Positions 55,801 through 64,000 of a stretch of DNA of 64,000 bases are shown here, one piece after another. The stretch's first letter is position 1. The number at the start of each line of letters is the position of its first letter. Source of the DNA: Lepisosteus oculatus (taxonomy: Eukaryota; Chordata; Actinopteri; Semionotiformes; Lepisosteidae). Position numbers and translations under genes: made by a program. The DNA lies in contig NC_090698.1 in assembly GCF_040954835.1 (NCBI RefSeq), forward strand, positions 1,362,501 to 1,426,500. Reading direction: 5' to 3'. Below the pieces are notes generated by a model that was given only the letters and a program-made list of their open reading frames with translations, was not told the DNA's origin and ran no database searches.

Positions 55801-58800
55801 AACAGGGTGTTACACACTCTCAGGTTTTAGGGGCCTTTGACTAATTCAGATGACAGTAACGTACTGAAAACCATAACAATGAAACGAGTTCATTGGACTG
55901 TAGTTTTTTATCACAGTAGCTGCAGCATAAGAAGTCTGTATTGTCAGTGTAAACTTACTAAGGCCTGCTTTGGAAAGTATAGATGCAGTTATTTGCAACT
56001 GTGTGTTCATGAATGCAAACATGTGACAGGAAAGCAGCAGGGACAGTGATCTCATAGTCCCCATCAGTGCCCAGTATCAAGGGCCAGAAAACAGCACAAG
56101 CTCCGAGGTGTCAGGGAGCACCAACAGAACCCAGCAGCAGCCTGGGAACTGGTTATCAAGTTGTCCTGTCCCGAGGCTTTGAAACCCTGAAGGGCATTCA
56201 TTCACAAAAGTCAACACAGTGGATGTCTTCAGAATCAACAGAAAAACACCAACTGGAGAGCACAAGTGGAAAATACACAGAAGCACATTTCTTTCCATTT
56301 TTTACACAAAGGGTTGTGGGAGTATGAAACAAGATATCAATGCAATGATGTAAAAAGCCGACACAAAAGCTGATTTCAAGAGATGGCTACACAAAATCCT
56401 CAGATCTTTTAACTACTAGCTACCAAACAGGATCTTTGGGCTAAAAGGCTTTCTTTCATTCGGGACCTTTCTTATGTTTTATATTCTAAGTGATGAATTT
56501 TAGTCATGTGTTGTGTTTTTTTAATATGTTTTACTCTGGAAATTGACCTACTGTACTGCAGATGTCAGGCCCTGCCATGACACCTGCATGAATCCTTCTC
56601 ACTTCATTACAGTTGAGCTCGTAAAACTGAGCTTAAAGAAGGGAGCCCCTCCCAGCTCCTGAACGCATACAAGGGACCCGGCACTTTGTGTCCCAGCGCT
56701 AACGCTGTCTGCTAATTCAGCTCCTGCTCCAGCTCTCCGGGGTCAGGGCTCATTGTGTGAGTCTCAATGCACACACAACACAGCTGCAGGGCCCCTCCTC
56801 CTCACCACTTCATCTGTGTGGACAGAGAGTTTAGCACCCAGCACCCCTGACAAAGACAGAACAATCCCAATCCCCTTAGTGCTAAACGAGATCTCCCAGA
56901 TCTCGGGCTCCCTTACAGAAAGAGGCCTGGCTGATCCCATCAAAAGCAATCAGACACTTGTTTGCAAAGTTGTAAAGCAGTTTCAGAGCACCAGACTTAA
57001 CCTAGCCCCCACCCCCCAACCACCTCCCACAGACAACATAGAAAAATAAAATGAAATCTCTCTTAGGAGTGGGTTTCTTTCTGCTGGACCACTTTACAGG
57101 CTATTGATAACCGACACTGACATGCTGGCACGCATAAACAGCACACAGAACACAGTCCACAAACCCCTCTGCTTGTGCAACTGTGAAGCCATGGCCTTAT
57201 TGTCAGCTAAGTGCAGGTTAGATCTCCTGGTGCTTTTCCCAAATCCTCACCCCCTCCCTCTCTCTGTGTGGCACCACCCTTGCTTAGGAGTGATAAGTCA
57301 CTGATTAGCGGTTGCCCTGTCCCATTAGTGCTGACCGGCGATGTGCACCATTGTTGTGGAACAGCCCAGCCACTCTCTAAAGCACCTTTACCTGGAATCA
57401 GCCAAATCTTATCTTAGCTCAAGAGCAGAATGCCCATTCTATTCTTCCTATGATATAGAGGAAGGGCACACAGAGCTTCTCCAATTTTACAGTGACTCTT
57501 TTGTCAGACAGTGAGAAGTAAATGACCCTAAAAAGTCCTATTTACAACCCCTTTTTATGGTACACCAATGCTTACAAACAAATACACTGCATACAAAAGT
57601 CTTTTATCAGACATGTCTTAATGTTTATAAAAAATAAACTGCTGTCATTTCAGGTTCAGAAAGAGTCCCGCATCTTTATAGTAAAAAAAAACAAACTATG
57701 CTTTTCAAATTGTCGAACCTTTTAGACACTACTGTTGTATATGCAGGTTCTGGCTGCCTAGCTGCTCAGAAAGATCCTTCAGACAACAGCTGGAGCCATT
57801 CAGGTCAGAGGAACCTGAGTTGGAGCCTCTGGCTTCTGGAATATAGTGCCACCTAGTATTAGACAACCATCTGATTTTATAACATTTAAAACTGAAATGA
57901 AATAATGGCTTAATGCAAATCAATCTTGTAATCATTAATCTTCTGATGTCTCTTTTAATGACTAATGTCATGCCATTGATCTTGATAAACCTTCTGACTC
58001 TTGTGACTTTTGATATATTTATTAATTTAACATGCCATTATTTCTGTGCACTTCACCATTTGAAATATCTATTTGTCATATTTATCACACAATATGTCTA
58101 GAAGACATATGTTTGTTTTAGATGTCTATTTCTTGTGGCTTGTGAGCTGTGTGCTGCCCAGGGACTGAAGATGTAAATTCTCTCCTTTGCCAGCCTCCTT
58201 CTACTGCTGCCATTTCTGCAAGTCCTGCGACACTGGGCGTACAGACTGATAACTCTCCCGCTGCATTGTAGAAGCTTTCCTGTTGATGCACTTTGCTTAA
58301 AACCGAAACCCTCGAAACATCAAAGAAGACAGCATTAAAAACGTTTCGGAACAACAGATTTCTTTCTACTTTCAGTTTGGTGCATGTCGGTGAATGAGTT
58401 CGGCCTGCCCGCCTGGTGCAATCACAGCCCTGTGGCAAGTCCATTCCATCCTGGGGCCGCTGTTCCCTGGTCAGGACACTTTCTAACTCTGAAACCCACC
58501 ATAACGTGCTGAGTCTGTCATCTGGGCACTTATTTTACAGGAAGAGACAGTGGGTGTCTTACAGGTAGCGACAACCTTAGCCCTGCGGACTCCTGCAGAA
58601 TCACGAACGAAGAGCAAACCGGAGGTCACGAGCGAAAGCATTTAAACCCGGGAACAGGAGGCACTTCTTTACACAAAGGGTTGTAGCTGTATGGAATAAG
58701 CTACCTAGGCATGTTCCTGAAGCTGATACCCTGTTTATTTCTCAAGAAACGACTGGATGACACTCTTGAATCAGCAACTAGCGATCATTCTGCCGGTTGG

Positions 58801-61040
58801 GTGGCAGTCTTCTCTCCTTTGTAACCAGTCCTGCCTGACTCCCGGACAGACTTGTTCAGTACTGTAGATTACCACACTACTGCTGCTGTAATCAAAGGTC
58901 TTAGTTGTGATTAAAACCTGGGCCTGAAGCAGAGATCTTTCAAAAAAAGGATGAGATCTCCCAATCAATAACAAGGGAAAGATGGGGGCTCTAGCTGATC
59001 TCGTCTGTAGCCTTTCCTATGTTTTCAGAACAGAGTTCATGACTCTGCCTGTGCTCACTGAGACACAGTGTGCTAGCCTGCTGTCTGTTGTGTGGCGTGC
59101 CATGTGCACTGTCACTCACACACTCTGGAAGTAACAGGGACAGGCTTCAGCTCATTGTGCTGGCAGGGGTTTCTCCATCTGCCAGAGCAACACCAACACC
59201 ATCGAGGCACTGCCAACAAGCCCTGCCTTCTGGGTGCCTCCTCAGCGCCCAATGCCAGTACGTAACTGTGTGGGAAAACAGAGTACCAAAATCTCTTATT
59301 TTTATTTCTTTGTTTTCCTTAAAATCACATTGTGATGGTGCAAAGAAAAAAACCCTGCTCCAGCAAGAGCGTCCTTACGCCTTGTGAAAGTTTACCATGG
59401 TAAAGTTTCACTATTTTATAACACACGCACGTTGTGTTACCATGGTTGGTATCGTGTTTAATCTGCCTCTGCATGCTAGACTGTGCTTTCACCACCTCCT
59501 CAGTCAGCGTATTGTGCTTTGCCCAGCTTTTAAAAAAAAGGCAAACCACAATATACTTTTATAAGCATCTAAAAGTAAAGATACAGTTGCTTTTAAAGTC
59601 ACAACCCTAACCTATATATCAAAAGCCCACCAACTGCGGCCCCCCCACACTCTCATTCCCTCTTTCTATCCCCACCCACCATATTGAGCAAACAGAGGAG
59701 GCAAACAGCGGTGTGTGTTTTAGATAGGCCCTCTCTGAAACACCCTCCTCTTAGCCAGCTCCAGCCTGGCCGTGAGCAAACAGCACAGCTCGCTGAACAA
59801 AGGATATGAATAACCGAAGGGAAATGTCACCATTTCATCATGGGCCCTGGTGGGTCTGGTGGCTGGGGAGGGGGGGTGGGTTAATCATTAAGCCCAGGAG
59901 TGCTCAATCACAGGGACTTGAATGAAACTGCCACAGTGGGTACAAGGAAAAGGAAAAAAAGAGAGAGGTTTATTGCGAGAGACTGCTTTTCCTGCACTGC
60001 TCATCTCTAACCTGGTTGCCAGATGTACTCCTTATTAACCTCCAGTCTGATGGCAGTGCTGGTCAGAGCTGAGCATCATCTCAACAGCAGCCAGTCTGCA
60101 GCTCCTGAAAGGGGAACTGCAGCACTATTTTTATATTTCGGGGCTAGAAAGTATCGACGGTGATGAGTGCATTTCACACCACAATAAAAGTCAAATCTAC
60201 ACGTTTACTTGTAACACCTTCAATTGACTTCACAAAATAGACAACATTTCCAGGAACGCGCAGCGCCATGTTCTGCGATTCAGAGGTAACAAAACATCCA
60301 GCGACATGCAGCCGCCCTGTGACTCTGTAAACACGCAGGCGTGTGAATACATCTCTATTAATCCAATAGAAACATTGCTCTCGACTTCGAGACAGTTTCG
60401 CAGACAAATAATACATACCTGTGAACTTTGCATGCAGGTTACATTTGAATATTTCTGTAATAAAATGTCTGCTGCACGACCTGTACTTATTGGCCGTTAC
60501 ATCGCGCTACATTACTCATGACAGCGACAAGTGAGCAGGAAGGGCCGCTTCACGGCACAGCTCATGGGAGCCCTCACTCTCGCTCACGGAGAGACCAGGG
60601 GTTTGCAACAACATGGCGACTTACAGTACGTACACAGAGCTTATGATTTTGTACTTAATTTGAAATGTGTACATTTTTTCTATGCCGTCAATTCATTTAT
60701 TTTGTTACCTGGAAATTTTCGACTATTTTGTGATGTAAATTGGAGGTTTTACAAGTTACTGTGTACATTTCACTTTTACTGTGGTCTTAGATTTAATAAC
60801 TGGTCTGAGAAACTGGGGCTGCAGCTCCCCTTGAAGAGCAGTTAATCTGCTTTCTGAAATCCAGTTGGCTCGTAGCTGCTGCTGCTGCTTGCTCAAAGAC
60901 AACATAGCTTTCTGATCTCTGACACTGCAACCACTTGAAATAAAAATATTGCTTTAATCCAGCCGTGTGTGGGACCTGCTGGGAGAATAATTGGTGGATA
61001 AATGAAGTGTCATTCCTGTTACGGCTACGATCCTTGTTAT
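52850..61040. other. Gene-poor, repeat-relic stretch
   Basis: No gene recognised. Fragments seen: a common fish SINE piece at 53100-53175 (GTCCACACAGAAGGACACCC and GACTCGAACCCAGGACCCTG); CR1-like pieces at 56290-56450 and 58640-58760 (TTCTTTACACAAAGGGTTGT); and a possible Penelope-like piece near 58290-58380 with two GAAAC motifs. Confidence 0.4.
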
Positions 61041-61044
61041 TGTC

Positions 61045-61160
61045 AGGGTAAATAATTGCTCACACTTATATAGCGCCTTTCTGGGCACTCCACTCAGAGC
61101 GCTTTATAGGTAATGGGGATCCCCTCCACCCTCACCAGTGTGTACCCCCACCTGGATGAT
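61045..61160 (-). mobile_element. SINE3 tail fragment
   Basis: ATTGCTCACACTTATATAGC through the tail to CCCCCACCTGGATGAT, where it stops at the same base as the copy ending at 41035. Confidence 0.75.
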
Positions 61161-64000
61161 AAAAAGTAAAACACTTGGGGGTCACGTCTCGTTCAGACAC
61201 CGGCTTGATTGCCGAGTTCTGGCCTGGCACTGCGGGCACAGGGCAGCCGAACCCGACATCTCCTGGCTTCAGCGTGAAGAACAGCAAGGCAGAGAACTGG
61301 CAGACAGCACAGAGCCAGCTTTATGCGAGGCAGATTGGAGCGTTTCTCAGCACTGCTCAATCGCAAAGCGCACTGTGCTCTAATATATATGTTGGTAGCA
61401 GCATATATATATAATTGACAAAGAGCCGAGTGTTTGCAGCGCGCTGTCTGAAGGGATCGGGCGGCGAGGGAGCACAGCGAGGTATTGATTTAAGACATCA
61501 CGCTGGGCGGAGACGGGCGGTGTGGTTTGGGGTAGAAGGGACACTGGAGCACGGAGCTGAGGATAAGCTGCCTAATTCATTCAGCGGATGTTTTGAAGGA
61601 AGCCGTGTTAAGGACGTGCCGCTGGTACTTCACGGCTCCTCTTGGGCTTTGCAAGGCTCTCTTCTTCTACATTTTCCAACTTGGGTGCGCACTTTAGGAA
61701 CAGGATCAATACCGTGCCCTCTCCTGCCCTGATAGAAACAGGCTGAGCCCCTGTACAACCCCTCCGCTTGCTGAGCTCCTTAGCTACAGCGCCAGAGGCG
61801 CCCCCCAGTCAGGCTGATACATTTTCCCCACAGCCGGGATGAGCAGGACAGGATCAGTCATAACAGCCCCCGAGTCTCCCAACCTCAAGCGCTCCGTTCT
61901 CCACCAGCCGCAGTCTCACACAAGACCCCTTAACACCAGCTCCTCCGAGACTCTGGAATAGTGTTTTCATTCTCCCTTTTTTTGGAAAGAACGGATTGTT
62001 TGTTTGCCTTGGAGCTCTGCGAGCGTGCGACGCGAAGTCACCGAGCGCGAGGCCGCCACTGGAAAGTTGGAAATTTTGTCAGTTCCTGCCACTTCGGAAT
62101 TTTCTTTCGCAAGAAAAAAACCTCCAAACTAAAACCCGACAGACCCCCGTCTGACCGCCAGCCTGCCTGCCCGCCCGCTCCCGGCGGCGGATTGTGAAGA
62201 CTGTGACCATCCCGCCCTGCCCGTCTCTGTCCTGGCCTACGGCCTCCTGGAACAGAGGGGGAGCTGCGTTCTGCCCCAGGGTGGTTCACCGGGAGGGCAG
62301 CAGCACCCAGGGGCTGAGGACAGAGGAAGTGAAAGGGCACCTTCACCTCCTCTGTCCTCGCACGCTGCACCCCACGTGTGTCTCTCCGTCACGCACACAC
62401 GGCGCCCCTGAACAGTGCTCTCGGTGCGCGTGCCCAGGCTGTCCTGCTGCAGGCTCCCCGACACAGCCGGGGGCAGGAGGAGGCCGGGGCAGCGCCGGGA
62501 CGGACTCAAGAAGAGCAAGATGGACTTGAGACCAGGCCAGCGAAGCCTCAGGCCGGACAATACACAAGGTATCTCTTGATACACTATATATACACACACC
62601 TGTGCTGATCAGTTGGCTGAGGTTTATTAAATAAATCAATATTCTCCACCTTTCGCTACTTAATTGAACCCACAAGGCTAAAGGGCAGGAAGTGCTTGTG
62701 GGAAGTATTTCAGCGGTGCACCAACACAAATGCCAACAGCTTGCACGAAGCCTACAGAGGCTAGCCTCTTCCTCCTAGGGAGTGATGAGATTCCTTTCCT
62801 AAATCCTGAGGGATCGATTGGATACTATGGCAAACTGGAGCAGTAATGCGCTCAAGGCGAGAAAAAAGGGAAGGAGGCAGACCAAAAAGTCAGAAGGATA
62901 CTCCTTTTTACAGGCCTGAGTGGGACCATCCCCCAGAACACAGCTGTATTCATAACGTAACACCTCACTGATTGACTCCCCAGGATCACTCAGGAACTGG
63001 CTGGCTGAGATTCGCGGCTCATAAGAAGCTCGCGTCAACGAGCAAGATAGGCAAAGCAGTCTCCCGCCTGCCTAACGCACTTAAAACAGACGCTTCTCTT
63101 GATCAACTTTTTTTTAAATTTACAATTGCCAGCTGGGTTTTCGTTATGCCCAGGACGTCTGGGAAACCTCAGCCGTGCGATTTTCACACCTCTCGCTTGC
63201 CAAGAGCCCGCAGCCGCACACGGGGAAAGAGCAAGGAAGCACACAGGCTCCTCCGGCATGCCCACCCCCGAGCCACGCAGCACGGAGCGGAGCTGGCAGC
63301 GCGGGGTCAGAGGTGACCGGAGAAGGGGCGCCCCCCTCTCCTTCAATGCCTGGGAGGCAGCCCGGGGCGCTGTGCGGCCGCCGAGTCCCACTCTACCCTT
63401 GCCAGCCGGAGAGCCCAGGGCACAGCCGGCCAGACACACGACCCAGGTTCGAACGTGTGGACATGGAGCCTAACTCAGGAGGCCCTAACACTCACTTTCT
63501 TCTCAAGAAGACAACGCAAGCAACAGGAAGCAGCTCAGCAGTGCTGCTAAGCGAAGCTCGTCTCACTGAGGAGTCCCTGTCGGCCACCTGGATGCTCCTC
63601 TTTCAGAACTCGTTTGCCAAGGAGCCCCCAGCCCCCAGCGCACCCCTGCCACTCTCACAGCCGTCCCAGGGCCCGTCACTCGAGAGACACGCTGGAAAAA
63701 GACGAACAGCAGAGACGAGGTGTCTCCTGGAATACGGCAGTGAGTCACGAAAAGCACACATAGTTAGCACGGTGAAAACCCTTGCAGGTGACTGGAAAAA
63801 AACAAAAACAAAACAGCCTGACATGACAGCAGGACGCAAGTGGGCCCTTGAAAGTGACTCTCATTCATCCTCTCTCGGCTGTCTGGTGCTGGGAGCTCTG
63901 CACACGGGGCGCTCGGTTCTCCCTCATGACCCAAGCGACTGCGTTTCTCTCCAGAGGCAGGAGCGCGGCTGAATCGCAGGAGAGGATAGTGGGTGTGCTC
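61160..64000. other. Right end of the window, no gene recognised
   Basis: GC-rich around 61960-62560 and 63170-63470. The longest open frame (63175-63972, + strand, 265 codons) shows no domain, repeat or conserved motif. The region could hold the 5' part of a gene lying to the right, but I cannot support one. Confidence 0.35.

Noticed and set aside
63175-63972. A 265-codon open frame as a gene
   Set aside because: GC-rich sequence, overlapping frames on both strands, no domain, no splice or promoter context.

Overview
This is vertebrate nuclear DNA, almost certainly from a ray-finned fish. Genes are split into exons with canonical GT-AG introns. The repeats are fish-type: a 5S rRNA-derived SINE, a tRNA-derived SINE, an RTE-type LINE 3' end, and Penelope-like terminal pieces. 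The repeat set and very GC-rich exons suggest a non-teleost such as a gar or bowfin; that is an inference from memory of such genomes, not a search.

Five protein-coding genes could be rebuilt exon by exon, with matching splice phases and lengths close to their families. In order: ovol3 (+, 5869-9132, 4 exons, 265 aa), polr2i (-, 10912-14765, 6 exons, 126 aa), a degs2-like sphingolipid desaturase (-, 17135-21956, 3 exons, 322 aa), hipk4 (+, 22464-25012, 3 exons, about 535 aa) and pld3 (-, coding 26829-34898, 10 coding exons, 480 aa, with a non-coding first exon at about 39036). ovol3 and polr2i are convergent, as in human 19q13.12. degs2-like and hipk4 are head to head with 507 bp between start codons. 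hipk4 and pld3 are convergent neighbours, as in human 19q13.2.

Region by region: 1-5868 is upstream of ovol3 with no recognised gene. 5869-26829 is gene-dense, with repeats in introns. 26829-39300 is pld3 with a repeat-rich intron set. 39300-64000 is gene-poor: SINE3 copies, other SINE and LINE relics, GC-rich patches, and two exon-like segments on the minus strand (50588-50704, 52078-52209) that I cannot assign to a family.

The genes do not form one pathway. They are a transcription repressor, an RNA polymerase II subunit, a ceramide/phytoceramide-forming enzyme, a DYRK/HIPK-family kinase and a lysosomal nuclease-type phospholipase D. Their value together is as a conserved linkage block. 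The most unusual structures are recombination scars. A piece of pld3 (end of an exon plus about 500 bp of intron) has been copied into ovol3 intron 1 with a SINE as the apparent switch point. A SINE3 carries a 137-bp exact, inverted piece of its neighbour. A LINE insertion is folded back into a 102-bp hairpin flanked by an 18-bp target duplication. Three loci have Penelope-like terminal pieces arranged head to head.
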